Shown: positions 45,237 through 55,794, counted from the stretch's first letter. The stretch: DNA of 64,000 bases from Anastrepha obliqua (GCF_027943255.1 NC_072893.1:28170001-28234000), one strand, 5' to 3'. Made by a program: numbers and translations. Notes: a model not told the origin generated them from the sequence alone.

Positions 45237-45709
45237 TTATATGGAAAACAAAAATTTCAAAAACTAATTAAAAAAATTTAAATTTTAAAAACTCAACGCC
45301 ATTTTAAACTGACGCAATATTATATCAAAATTGAACGTACTACAAAATCATGATTCAACGATAAAAGGTTTGCTCAGTAAGTAGCTTTTCTCTTGACAAA
45401 TCGGCTCCCTTAGCAAGACTGTTGAAAATGCAACTCTATTCAATATTCATGCAACTCTGCTTTTGGTTTTTTGTTGAAACAACACTAATTTTCTATTACT
45501 GTACTTCACTTGTATTTTGACTTTCATTGAATAAACACCATATATATATTATATTCAAAAGTAACGATCAAGAAGAATAAGTTTACTTCCAACAAAGACA
45601 CTGGGTTGCTAGCTCTAGAAATTTTGAGTAAAAGTGAAGGAAAAGTAAAATTTGTAGAAAAAACATTTCATTTTCAAAATGGTCTGCTTACGGACAACAA
45701 AAAGAGTTT
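45237..45709. other. Unclassified AT-rich DNA
   Basis: No gene or repeat recognised apart from the borders. Confidence 0.45.
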
Positions 45710-45722
45710 TCATCGGTATGAT

Positions 45723-45746
45723 ATTCTTCTTCTTCTTAATTGGCGC
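45723..45746 (-). mobile_element. 24-bp RTE-like family A micro-insertion
   Basis: The plus strand reads ATTCTTCTTCTTCTTAATTG then GCGC, the reverse of the family A 3-prime end (CAATTAAGAAGAAGAAGAA). It is flanked by a perfect 13-bp duplication, TCATCGGTATGAT, at 45710-45722 and 45747-45759. At 24 bp this would be an extreme 5-prime truncated insertion. Confidence 0.8.
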
Positions 45747-46079
45747 TCATCGGTATGATCAGGATTATGGTAATATGACATGAACCGCTTAAGTCAGGAC
45801 ATGATAGAGTAATGGACGCAATCCGAGATCGATGAGTGGAGAATTTACAAAGCTTTATTTCTTGCGATGTGTTGATTTAGACTGAATTCATGTTTTGCGA
45901 AGAGCTAGCATTTCCCAAAGAGTTACGACAGAGAGAATAATTGGATAGTCCCGACGCGGTCGATAACACTGCATACTTCGTTATAAAAAAATTGGGATTA
46001 ACGGAAATTGTTTCCAATGAGCCAATTTTTCCATCGATGTATTAAGTGTTCTGAAGTGGCTTAGCAAAACACAGGACCA

Positions 46080-46232
46080 GCATGAAAAAGCTCCTCTTAA
46101 AAAACCGTCTGACTGAATCGGCTTAAAACTGTAGGTCCATTTGTGGAACAACATTAAGACGCGCGCTACAAATAGAAGGAGGATCTCGGCAAAAGGCATA
46201 ACAGAAAAGTGTATGCGCTAATTATTTATTTC
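46080..46232 (+). mobile_element. tRNA-derived SINE, 3-prime partial copy
   Basis: CATGAAAAAGCTCCTCTTAA, CTTAAAACTGTAGGTCCAT, GTGGAACAACATTAAGACGC and GGAGGATCTCGGC match the SINE body and tail. The tRNA head is absent, as for a 5-prime truncated insertion. The ending TATGCGCTAATTATTTATTT matches the family tail. Confidence 0.8.
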
Positions 46233-46535
46233 TTTTTAACAAAATAGTTTTATATTGGCGAAACTTCGCGATCGGTTTTAAATTTAAAAATTAGTTCAAA
46301 AAATAAAATCTGGGATTATGTGGAATAATTTCTTAATTTAATATCAGACTTGGCAATTTCCGCTAATAACTTCTATTTGTATATTACATTAATTTTCATC
46401 TAAATATAAATTAAAATTATATTTTAAATCGCTCGCAGTTTGTTTCCATTTAAGTAAGAAAATATTTTTTGCTACCATTTTTACCAAAAAGGATTTAATT
46501 TTTTCCACTTTATTCACCTTTTTAAATACAAACTT
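46233..46535. other. AT-rich DNA
   Basis: No gene or repeat recognised. Confidence 0.5.
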
Positions 46536-46539
46536 TTGT

Positions 46540-46945
46540 AAGGGAGTGTCAGTGTTTCGCAAACTCTCCTGTCATTAAGCGGAAGGGAGTGCTGACAGCT
46601 GGTTGGACTGATGACGGGCCACTTTCTGTGGGCGAAGCACATGGAACGGGTGGGCATCTCAGATAGTGTACTCTGTCCAGCCTGTGGAGCGGATGATGAG
46701 ACGGCGGACCACTTTCTGTGCGTCTGCCCGTCTTCGCTCGAATCAGACTTGCGGTCTTTGGGACTCATGTATTAAAAAGCGAGCACCTTAGCTCCTTGGC
46801 ACCACAAGATCTACTCAGATTTCTTCGGAGATCAGGTAGATTTAAAGAAAATAAAAGTGAGTTAGAGTGCAGTACAATGGACTTAATTAATGTCTGAGTG
46901 CTGCACTTGCTAGTTGTCCCGACAAAAAAACAAAAAAAAAAAAGT
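46540..46945 (+). pseudogene. LINE C-terminal knuckle and 3-prime end
   Basis: In shifted frames the DNA encodes a GHFLWAKHMERVGISD-type block, the knuckle CPACGADDETADHFLCVC near 46678-46730, then LKSEHLSSLAPQDLLRFLRR (46774-46832) and a stop. The untranslated tail GCAGTACAATGGACTT and GTTGTCCCGACAAAAAAAC matches the minus-strand copy at 23660-24260. The family lacks a CCTAACC end and instead finishes in an A run. Confidence 0.75.
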
Positions 46946-47079
46946 GAGTGCCAAAAATCGAATGTCACTGCTCACTCAACCTTTAATACTTGAATCATGC
47001 TACAAAACTGCATAGTAAGAATTAAAAAAATAAAAATAAAATAAAATAAAAGGAAATAAGAAAAAATGTTTCCTCCCAG

Positions 47080-48345
47080 TTCAAGCTTTTTACTCGAAAA
47101 TTTTTTATATAAAATTATAGTTTATAGTGCAACAAAAACCATGTAATGCAAAGTTTCCTACTTCGTACAACATTTTAAAAAATTAAAAAAATGTTGAGCA
47201 AAAAGTTGGAAATTTCAATGAATTTAAATTTAAATTTTTATGAATTGTGGAATTTCCATTTGTTTTCAAACACATTTATCATAATTTGAAATAAAATTCA
47301 TAAAAAACTCACCAAAAAAAGTATTAAAAAATAAAAATTCTGAGAAAAAAGTTTAAAATTTCAATGAAGTTAAATTGAAATTTTACTGAATTGAGCAATT
47401 TTTATTTCCCTTCAAAATAATTTCTATAATTTCAATACAAATTCATAAAAACTTAAAATTTTCACTAAAATTGACAAAGAATTTTAAAAAAATTCTAAGT
47501 AAAAACTTCAAATTTCAATGAATTTTAATTAAAATTTTAATAAATTGAAGAATTTTTATTTCCACTCAAAGTAATTTTGGTTCAAATTCATTGAAAATTA
47601 ATATTTTTTACTCGAAATTCACTCAAAAAAAAATTAATAAATAAAAATTCTGAGTAAAAAGTTGGAAATTTCAATGAATTTTAAAACATTTTTAGCAAGA
47701 TTTTTAAAATTTCCACAATCCATTAAAATTTCAATTAAAATTTCTATAAATTTTTAAACTTTTTACTCAGAAATTAAAAAAGAAATAAAAAAAATCTGAG
47801 TAATAATTTTGAATTTCAATCAATTTAAATTGAAATTTTACTGAACTGTGCAATTTTTATTTATTCCCGAAAAAATTTATTATAATTTCAATTCAAATTC
47901 ATAATATTTTTAAACTTTTTACTCAGAAATTAAAAAAAAAATTGTGAGTAAAAATTTTGAAATTTTAATGGATTCGAATTTAAGTTTTAATGAACTATGA
48001 AATTTTTATTTCCATTCAAAGTAATTTTTTATAATTTCGATTTAAATTTATAGAAAATTTTAAACTTTTTATTCAGAAATAAAAAAAATTAAAAAAAAAA
48101 ATATTCTGAGTAAAAAGTTAGCCGTTTCAGTGAGTTTTAATTGAAATTTGTATAAATTGTGAAATTTTTATTTCCATTCAAAGTAATTTTTTATAATTTT
48201 AATTCAAATTCATAAAAATTTCACACTTTTTACTCGAAAATTAAAAAACAAACAATTAAAAAGGAAATTTGAGTAAAATGTTTTAAATTTCAATGAATTT
48301 TAATTGAAATTTTAATGAATTGTGAAATAAAAAAGTCGACAAATT
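47080..48345 (+). repeat. AT-rich tandem array of about 150-bp units, 8 copies
   Basis: CTGAGTAAAAAGTT-like unit starts recur near 47195, 47340, 47495, 47650, 47796, 47944, 48106 and 48269 (spacings 145 to 163). Each unit runs through AATTTCAATGAATTTTAATT, GTGAAATTTTTATTTCCATT and CAAAGTAATTTTTTATAATT, then AAACTTTTTACTCAGAAATT. The end of one unit (AACTTTTTACTCAG) and the start of the next (CTGAGTAAAAAGTT) are complementary, so each junction can form a hairpin across an A-rich loop. GC content is very low. No coding capacity. Satellite-like, but short enough to be an internal array of a transposon. Confidence 0.85.
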
Positions 48346-48349
48346 TTGA

Positions 48350-48550
48350 AACTTTGTGTTATACATTTGTTGTTGCATAAACTATATTTTTATATGTATT
48401 AAAAAGTTCTGACTAAAAAATGTTAAGCTCTGATGGAAAATTTTGCATTTTCTTTACGTTTTCTACAAAACTTGAAACTTTATATTATACGACTTCATTG
48501 TAGTATGAACTATATGTTTATGAAAAAAAAAATTTTAAATTAAAAAAAAT
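48350..48550 (+). repeat. AT-rich dispersed repeat, two adjacent copies
   Basis: AAACTTTGTGTTATACATTTG then GTTGCATAAACTATATTTTT near 48348-48393, and AACTTTATATTATACGACTT then GTAGTATGAACTATATG near 48475-48515. An inverted relative at 47106-47155 lies on the other side of the tandem array, so the array is bracketed by oppositely oriented copies. Confidence 0.55.
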
Positions 48551-48567
48551 ATTCAAAACTTTGCGAT

Positions 48568-48775
48568 TTTTGGCCTTTGGCCGAGCTACTCCTCCTATTT
48601 GTGGTGTGCGTCTTGATGTATGGTAAATGGAGGATCTTACAATTTTAAGTCGACTCCGAACGGCAGATATTTTTTTATGAGCAATTTTTTTTTTAGTCAG
48701 AAGGTCGCCAATGCCTGCCGAGGGGCGACCGCTATTATTATAGAAAAAACTTTTCCTATCATTTTGGTGTTTCAT
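48568..48775 (-). mobile_element. tRNA-derived SINE, head-less copy
   Basis: TTTGGCCGAGCTACTCCTCC, GTGGTGTGCGTCTTGATG, GTCGACTCCGAACGGCAGAT and GCCTGCCGAGGGGCGACCGC are the SINE in minus orientation. It stops at TTTTGGTGTTTCATG, just before the tRNA-like head. A T-rich run interrupts it near 48685. Confidence 0.85.
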
Positions 48776-49630
48776 GCACAGAAATTTGCAATATACGCTG
48801 CTCTTATTGTGAACACAGCTGTAAATACTGTAAATACAATAGTATACTCATGTACATACATACACACACACACACATGCATACATCCATGCACACATGTC
48901 GTAAGTGCTACCGTGCGTCCTTGCATTGTTCGGCTTTCACATCTTCGCATTGCCAATCATGTATGAATTGCTAATTCGTCCTTTTGCCGATTTCCTATGG
49001 AATTTGTCACTAGAGTGTAGTGATTCCTTATTGATTGCCTGTGTAATTGACATGTTGTTGGGCTCAATTGTTTGCAACAACTACACGATTTGGTTTGTAC
49101 GCTTTGGTTTCATGTGATTTCAACGATTATTGTTTACGGCTTTCTCTTCATCCAAATAATGTTGAGTGAATCCATGAAAGGACATGTGCAATTCTCCCTG
49201 ATTGACTGATGAGCTTAATAAAAAGTCAGTGTAGTTAAAAAAGTAGAGATTATTCAATAACATCTTTGTTTCCATTATTCATAATTTTTTTGTTTTTGCT
49301 AACGCAAAATATTAAGAACCATGAGAATTATTGGGGTCTGCATGAAGGAAGTTAAAAAATAAAGACAAATGAAATAAATTTTGTATGAGTGCACTGAATT
49401 AAGAATTCGCTAGAGTATTTTTAAAGAATAAAGTATTAGTCGTATAAGCAATTATAGCAGGTGGAAGAGATGTTATGAATTGAATTAAAAATGGAAGCCA
49501 GGACTTCAGAAGGTAAGATTAGAATGGACAAACTTGGACGAAGAAATCAAATTCATAATTTGTGCTGCCATTGCAAAGGAAGTAAGATGAAGGAATCAGA
49601 TGGGACAAAAGTAGAGAGAGAGGGATTGAG
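48776..49630. other. Unique DNA
   Basis: CA-rich text near 48855-48890. The 70-codon frame at 48905-49117 (MLPCVLALFGFHIFALPIMY) is hydrophobic but has no context or known domain. Confidence 0.45.
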
Positions 49631-49634
49631 TTTT

Positions 49635-49949
49635 TGTTAATTACGAACGATCACTGCGTTACGGTTGTGTTAACCGCCTTACGTTGCTGATGAAGTTCAT
49701 CAGACTTTTAATACCAAGGCCTGCTATATTAACAGGCGTAATAAAGAAGCGAGAACCAAGATACCTGAATTTTAGCTTCGCGAGAGCAGGCCAGCTAAGG
49801 AGAAGGTGCTGAGATGATTCCACCTCATACTCCATACGGGTGACGCAAAAAGGACTTGGGGCAATTCCAAGTCTCACGACATGCATACCTCGTGGATAGT
49901 GTCCTGTGAAGACACCCAGGAAACTCGAAAGCTGAGATTTTGCTAACCT
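49635..49949 (-). pseudogene. Jockey-like LINE zinc-knuckle end, left part
   Basis: The minus-strand frame (49659-49886) reads MHVVRLGIAPSPFC, EVESSQHLLLSWPALAKLKF and GLGIKSLMNFISNVRRL, the post-RNase H end. LAKSQLSSFLGVFTGHYPRG precedes it in another frame. The family matches 61255-61715 (EDEVESSQHLLLNCRALVTQ). The element continues at 50596, beyond an inserted RTE-like copy. Confidence 0.8.
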
Positions 49950-49964
49950 GAAAAGATCACTCGA

Positions 49965-50580
49965 GACTTCACTTATTTAAGAACCAGCATCAACACCGAT
50001 AACAATGTCAGCCTTGAAATCCAACGTAGAATCTCTCTTGCCAACAAGTGCTTCTTTGGACTAAGTAGGCAACTGAGCAGTAAAGTCCTCTCTCGACGAA
50101 CAGAATTAACCCTCCACAAAGCTCTCATCATGCCCGTCCTAACGTATGGCGCAGAAGCTTGGACGCTGACAACATGCGATGAAGCGACGCTTGGAGTGTT
50201 CGAGAGAAAGATTCTGCATACAATTTTTGGACCTTTTCACGTTGGCAACGGCGAATATCGCAGGCGATGGAACTATGTGCTGTATGAGCTTTACGACGAC
50301 ATGGACATGGCGCAGCGAATAAAGATCCAGCGGGTAAGTTGGCTGGGTCATGTCGTCCGAATGGATACAAACGCACCGGCTCCGGTATTCGATGCGGTAC
50401 CAGCTGGTGGTAGCTGAGGAAGAGGAAGGCCTCCTTTGCGTTGGAAAGATCAGGTGGAGAAGGACTTGACTTCACTTGGTGCGTCCAACTGGCGCCGGTT
50501 AGCATGAGAAAGGAATGACTGGCGCGCTTTGTTAAACTCGGCCAAAATCGCGTAAGCGGTTATCACTCCATTAAGAGGAA
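49965..50580 (+). mobile_element. RTE-like LINE family A insertion with 15-bp TSD
   Basis: A 616-bp 5-prime truncated copy sits between perfect duplications GAAAAGATCACTCGA (49950-49964 and 50581-50595). It encodes TYLRTSINTDNN near 49973, then SLEIQRRISLANKCFFGLSR (50010-50068), LHKALIMPVLTYGAEAWTLT (50113-50172), FERKILHTIFGPFHVGNGEY, YELYDDMDMAQRIKIQRVSW and the C-terminal GRGRPPLRWKDQVEKDL after one stop. It ends in CATTAAGAGGAA. Only one or two stops interrupt the frame, so it is younger than the LINE it entered. Confidence 0.92.
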
Positions 50581-50595
50581 GAAAAGATCACTCGA

Positions 50596-50700
50596 TCGCC
50601 TCCGATCCACACTGGCCATAAAGATTTCTTTAGGTACTAGTTGTGTACTTCAGGAGAATGAAAATCCACTTCATATTGATTGGAAAGATTTCGTAGTACA
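50596..50700 (-). pseudogene. Jockey-like LINE, right part of the split copy
   Basis: Minus-strand text VPKEIFMASVDRRRSSDLFR joins in sense to LAKSQLSSFLGVFTGH across the removed RTE copy, and parallels FFWPRVDRRDSGEVLRLTKP at 61540-61610. Upstream coding sequence is not recognised beyond about 50700. Confidence 0.7.
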
Positions 50701-50932
50701 GAAGAATTAAAAAAAAAAAACTCTAAAAGTCGAAGGAATATTTAATGTAGGATTTTTATTGATTTGCCAATTATATGATAGTGTTTTGAAAAAATTACAA
50801 TAAAAAGAAGAAAAAGTAAATCTTCCAAAGAGAATTGACAAAAACGGCAAAGATAGTCGTTTTTGGAATATTTAGTCCAAAATTGATATCCAAATTCTAA
50901 CAACGGCCTATTTTGAGTAAAAAACTGCTAAT

Positions 50933-51150
50933 TGGTGCACAATTCGTCATCAAATTTTGTTTCTTTAATCTTTTTTACCAAAAAAAAAATGATGTTTGAT
51001 GGGAATCTTTATTTTGACCTCTGCACGTTCCACTGCTTGTCTTTTTGCTTACTGGAGCTATTTCAAGGTCAGAAGTGTCAAATATGACTAAACTACGATG
51101 CTATTTGCAAAAATTATAAATCTTCCAATAGGATGACTAATTTTGCGCCA
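50933..51150. mobile_element. Short MITE, TGGCGCAAAATTAGTCATC ends
   Basis: The left end TGGTGCACAATTCGTCATC and the reverse-complemented right end TGGCGCAAAATTAGTCATC match at 16 of 19 positions over a 218-bp unit. The interior (ATCTTTATTTTGACCTCTGC, CCACTGCTTGTCTTTTTGC) recurs at 63021-63165. No coding capacity; target duplication unclear. Confidence 0.75.
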
Positions 51151-51182
51151 CCTTGTACTTAAGAACTATCCCCAATGGTTTA

Positions 51183-51880
51183 TAGGTTAGGTTAGGTTAG
51201 CCTGGTTGGCAACAAGTCACGTATAGACCTTTTGGTCCCTAGCGATACCAGATGGAGACCGACCTCTATGAATACCTAAAGTAGACATCATATAAAATGT
51301 CAGCGCTTTTGGTGAATCTAAGTAGAGCTGTGAGCTCCGCTTTTGAGACGTCCTCCAGACCCTCAAACCGTGAGGCTCCCAGGCATTTTAAACGCCTTGT
51401 TAATAATACCGCACAAACGCACAAAAGGTGTTCTAAATTTCCTCAACATCCTCTCTGCATTTCCTGCATTTGTCCGTGTTAGTAATTCCTTCCTTGTACG
51501 CAAGTGCAGCCAATAGATTATGACCTGTCAGCATACCTATGATAGTTTTGCATTCCTTTCGCGAGAGCGTAAGTACAAATTGAGTCGGTTTTTTGTCGTT
51601 AGTTCTACATATAACTTTTGCTGTTTTGCATGTGGTCAGGTTAGTCCACCTAGCTTTCACTTGCCTTTTCATGTGGTCGTCCGTTTCGTTATATCTGGTA
51701 TTTAGCGGTTTTGGTATGTTATTCTCTTGTTCAAAAGATAGTCTAACAGCGCTTTTTGCTAACTCATCTACAATTTCGTTTCCCACAATGCTTTTGTGGC
51801 GAGGTACCCAATAGATATGCAACCTACTGTTTGCGGCTAGCCTTTCTATGGCCTCCCTGCTCCGTCGAACATTTCAATTT
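51183..51880 (-). pseudogene. Jockey-like LINE RNase H end, knuckle and CCTAACC tail
   Basis: A 130-codon minus-strand frame (51433-51822) begins in the last RNase H block, IYWVPRHKSIVGNEIVDELA, continues through LTLSRKECKTIIGMLTGHNL and ends in the knuckle start CRKCREDVEEIE. The 3-prime untranslated region runs to AACCTAACCTAACC (GGTTAGGTTAGGTTAG at 51184-51199 on the plus strand). Upstream RNase H and reverse transcriptase are missing. The best preserved member of the CCTAACC-ended family here. Confidence 0.82.
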
Positions 51881-51889
51881 TGAAAGCCG

Positions 51890-52110
51890 ACAACATTTCA
51901 AATTTGAATGTCTCTGCTCATCATCATCATAATCATCATGGCAACAACAGCTCGAGGTGAGCCCGTGCTTCCTTCACAATATCTCTCTATCATTGCATCG
52001 CTCCTTCTAGCATTGATGCATCGCAGGTCTTCTTGGGTGTCATCAATTCATTTTCTGGGGGTCTTCCGCGTTTTCTACTGCCCTTCACATAAGAGTTGAA
52101 GATCTTTTTC
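51890..52110 (-). pseudogene. RTE-like LINE 3-prime end (GAT-tailed family B)
   Basis: The plus strand shows ATCATCATCATAATCATCAT at 51919-51938, the complement of a GAT-type tail. Minus-strand frames upstream read RKTPRK near 52045-52065 and IDDTQEDLRCINARRSDAMI (51990-52045). Short 5-prime truncated copy, parallel to 16250-16580. Confidence 0.6.
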
Positions 52111-52379
52111 GTTATTGATTAGGTCTTGTTTTTGTTGTAAAAATATAAATTTTCCCATCAATTTTCTAAGAATGCTACTAAAGTCATAGTCAAGAGTGAA
52201 TATTCATAGTATGACTTCTACGGCTAGCCCCCTGAGTAAATTTTTAGCAATTTAAAGCTTACGACATACACCTGAACGACACCCGTGTGAATATTCCAAA
52301 TAATTTTTCTGAATACAAAAAAATAACTAAATATGAAAGTAGATCCAAAAAATTTAAAAATTACTAACATTGTAAGTAC

Positions 52380-52975
52380 AACACCACTATACTAGTTATT
52401 GAAAGTGAAAACACTGAAGAAAGAGAAATCAACAAAAAAAACAATTAAAAGAAGTATGCCCGAAAAGTATGAAGTAAAAGTTCCAAAGGCCATGAATCCT
52501 AGATTTGTAATCACAAATATGAAGTTTAAATGCGAAAATGATGAATTCATAGGAAAAATTAGAAAACAAAATAGGGCTGTAAAAAATAGTTATTTAAAAA
52601 TTGTTAAACAATACGAAGTGAAAAGCGAATACTCAGTTTTCAATGTCATAATTGAAACTTATTTCGAAACTTTCCCGAAAGTAACAACGCTACAAAATTG
52701 AGTGTCGGATGGAAGCGATGTCGATGTGTTTGATATTACAGAAATTTTATGTTCCTTTAAATGCAAGGGTTTTAATCATAAGGCCTTTTATTGTATAAAC
52801 TAAGTGTCTGGAAAATCACAGATCAAGCGAATGTCAAAAACTTCCGATAAAAAGATGCATAAATTGTGACGGGCACACAAAAAAAAATTAAAGCTGAATC
52901 TGTACGAAAACCATTTAACACTTGATCGACAATGCCCTGTATACATCAACAAACTTAATTCTAAACGAAAAAAAA
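52380..52975 (+). pseudogene. LINE ORF1 (gag-like) fragment with CCHC knuckles
   Basis: An open frame of 100 codons (52399-52701) carries PRFVITNMKFKCENDEFIGK and VIIETYFETFPKV, the region before the knuckles of ORF1 nucleic-acid-binding proteins of jockey/I-type LINEs. Beyond a stop, CSFKCKGFNHKAFYC is a C-x3-C-x4-H-x4-C-like knuckle, and ARNCPVY-type text DRQCPVYINKLNSKRKKI closes it. It is the only ORF1 piece recognised in the window. The adjoining RNase H piece at 52985 may belong to the same element after a large deletion. Confidence 0.7.
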
Positions 52976-52984
52976 TTAGCTATT

Positions 52985-53770
52985 AGCAAGCAAATGCTTC
53001 GGGATCGCTGTTGGGAGGGCCGATAGTCAATCTGCGATCAAGGCTCTGTCGACGCCGTACTGCAGCTCTCTTTTGGTGAACTGCTGTAAGGAGGAACTCA
53101 AACGTCTGGAACGTGCACGAAACATTTCTCTTATCTGGACTCCAGAGCATAGGAACATAGAGAGACATGAAATTGCCGATGAGTTTGCATGGGAAGGGGT
53201 CGACAGAACCGGTTTCAGTTGTCCCCCTCGCAGACATCATTGTCCCTTTGTCCGTTTTTAAAGGGATACTACACAATTTCTTTCTAAAAAAAGCGCAAGG
53301 CAGATGAAGGTCTGTCTCATCGTGTACTATTTCGAAACCCCTATGGCCTCAATACGACAGAAACTGAACGCTTAAGGGGATGGGAGTCCCCCGTCATTCA
53401 ATTTCCAAACTCATTGCGGTGGTCACTGGTCACTGGGTGATCGGTACTCATGCGGAGAATCTTGGAAATCCGTACAAGCCCTATTGCAGAAGATGTGGGG
53501 ATCCTGCAGAGAAAGAGACTGTGGAACACTTTCTCTGCAAATGTCCGGCTCGGGCGGCTGGGCGCTTGAGATTCCTTATCGTGCTCTTTGAGGATAACTT
53601 GAAGAAATTTTCCAGCCTAGATCCCTCTTCTCTCCTCCACTACATCAACAGCACTGGATGGCTGTAGACGGTTTTTCTCTTCCCTAAATCATTTCACAGG
53701 TAGTGGTCCACTTTATGGTATTAAAACGGCTCGTAAGTGCTGCTTGTAGTGTACGTGGGGTACTCTTGCC
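52985..53770 (+). pseudogene. Jockey-like LINE RNase H and zinc knuckle
   Basis: Text begins with GRADSQSAIKALST-like sequence near 53020-53060 (second RNase H aspartate), then VNCCKEELKRLERARNISLI, WTPEHRNIERHEIADEFAWE with the final acidic residue, and after a stop ISKLIAVVTGHWVIGTHAEN, the knuckle CRRCGDPAEKETVEHFLCKC and SSLDPSSLLHYINSTGWL with stop at 53665. The C-terminal frame (53380-53667) is fully open. A sister copy lies at 62875-63720, and their 3-prime untranslated regions align. Confidence 0.85.
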
Positions 53771-53809
53771 ATCTTATCTACCTAGAAACCAAAATTATTG
53801 TACTAAAAG

Positions 53810-53992
53810 GTTGGTATCAGAAAGAAATATTCATGCGAAACTGGAGTAGACTACCTAATAAACGAATTGAAAAGTATTGAAAGGCGAACTAAAATTGTGG
53901 CTGTATTTTTAGACTCCAAAAAAAGCTTTCGAATCAATAGAAAGGGAAATACTGTCAGAGAAACAAAAATGTATGGGATAAGAGATAATGAA
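53810..53992 (+). pseudogene. LINE reverse transcriptase fragment (AFD block)
   Basis: Frames read CETGVDYLINELKSIERRTK and IVAVFLDSKKAF, then ESIEREILSEKQK and GIRDNELR. This is the reverse transcriptase block with the first catalytic aspartate (VFLD). It ends exactly at a TTAA where the next AT-rich repeat begins, suggesting insertion there. Confidence 0.65.
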
Positions 53993-53996
53993 TTAA

Positions 53997-54560
53997 GAGG
54001 TCCCGGAGGTCTAGAGCTCTAAAATTTAGGGTATTTTCAGAATTTTTTTTTTACAATAAAATGAAAAACGATATTTAAATATTTTAAACTTTTTGTTTAA
54101 CTGCTTTGACATACAAAAATGAAAACAAAAATTTATTTTTTAATTTCAATAATTTAAAAAATAGCGCTGAAGCTGACCCTCCCGTAAAATTTAACCTGTT
54201 CGGTTTTGTCCACTTTGGCTCTTCTATTTAATTTATAAACACAAAAACCAAAAAAATTATTAATTAGTATGACAAAAAAAATAAAAAAGAAACAATTTGA
54301 CAAAATGGCACGGTTTTGAATTTGACATTATAGAAATCGGGTTTCTTCAGTTTTTTAATACAAAAAATACGAAATGATTGAAATAATAAAATGATTCTAG
54401 TACAGACAATAGCCATTAGTGTTGTGAACAAAATATTAAAATTTCAGCGATTCGGTTGAATAGTTCGGTTGTTTTTTGACAAAACCTGGCCGAAAAAAAT
54501 TCGTTTCGAGATAATTGAGTTTAAAGTTATGAGAGTGGCCGCGTGACGCTAAAACGGCTG
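53997..54560. mobile_element. Probable TTAA-type MITE, right end not found
   Basis: TTAA at 53993-53996 interrupts reverse transcriptase text and is followed by GAGGTCCCGGAGG and an AT-rich non-coding interior. Near 54506, TTTCGAGATAATTGAGTTTA parallels the TTTCGAGAAAAACGCGTTTA motif in 25679-26398. I could not find a matching right terminus. Confidence 0.4.
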
Positions 54561-55790
54561 CAGAATCGAAAATATTGTGAATGTCCTTTCTTTCGAAATA
54601 TCAAAAAAATAGATACTAATTAATGGCACACCATTACTCTCACTCTTGTTTCCAAACAAAAGAAATTTCTCATCTACTTGCGGATACGATATGAATTTTG
54701 TAAACAAAACAATTATCTTCTAGTAAGCAAAATAAAGTAATCTGTTTTTTAAAACAGCGTGAGGACCACACCTCGAAGACGCAGCACGTGCATATTGTTG
54801 CATAAATAAACACACTTCAGTAACTGAGCAATTTGGCAACGAATTAAACCAAACACTTGAAGGCAGAAAGAATTTACTATTATAAATCTATAGATATTTC
54901 CACTCATCCTCTGAATGCTTGTGTGGTCTGGGCCGAGACAAAGGATTTGTGTATATTTACACACTCAATTCAAGGGGACAATAAAGACACAGCGGGCGGG
55001 ACTCTGGCATTCAAATTCACCCATAGAGGTTTGCAAAATTCAATGCAAAAGAAGATATCTCAAGACAATTGGCTATAACAGCTCATTTTGGGCTGCATAT
55101 TGACCATCTAGAGGATTTTCGAAAACAAGATATTTTTCGCTTTTTGTGTGAGTCAATGAATTTAAAAAAGTCTAAGCAATTGTGGGTACACCTGCCCACG
55201 TCCGGCTTTTGTTATAGATTGCACAGTGTCACCTCTTAATTGTGCGACTCATGCGGAGCCATTAAGTGCAAAATATTCCATTCAGTTTCGCTGCACTTTA
55301 GCCACATTATTAAGAGTATTTTGGCGGCAGTAATGTGTGGCGTTGTTACGCCATGTACCGCACACAATGCGGTTCACACGTTTCGAAATGTTTGTAGTGG
55401 TCCCTAAAAGACCAAATGTCAACCATAAAACACCGTTAAATCATGTGTCAAAATTTGTTCGTATGAGCGCAGCTTTTACCCAATTAACATTGAGGAGCGA
55501 AATTCAAACTTGAAAATAAATTTATCTTTCTGAGTGATGAATGCTTTGCCGTTCTAGGGCAGATGGGTTGATGACGGGCTCACCACGCTCGTCACTACGC
55601 AAGAAGATTTTGTCCGTAAGACGTATCTAACTTGAGCTACCTGACGCCAGAGCTTTCAGGGCTAAAGCGTTTGTATTCATTCGCACGACAAAACTTAGAC
55701 AGTGGAGCCATTAGTTCCTTATTCACAGCACTAAGTCTATGTCTCTGTGCGTATCCTTATGTCTTCCGCATAAAAGTTCTCTTAAACACT
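54561..55790. other. Unclassified, mostly unique DNA
   Basis: No gene recognised. Short frames near 54857-55100 lack domains. Confidence 0.45.
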
Positions 55791-55794
55791 TCAA

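Noticed and set aside
51183..51200. GGTTAGGTTAGGTTAG resembling insect TTAGG telomere repeats
   Set aside because: Only three units, directly at the 3-prime end of a jockey-like LINE on the minus strand; CCTAACC ends are usual for such elements, and flies lack TTAGG telomeres.
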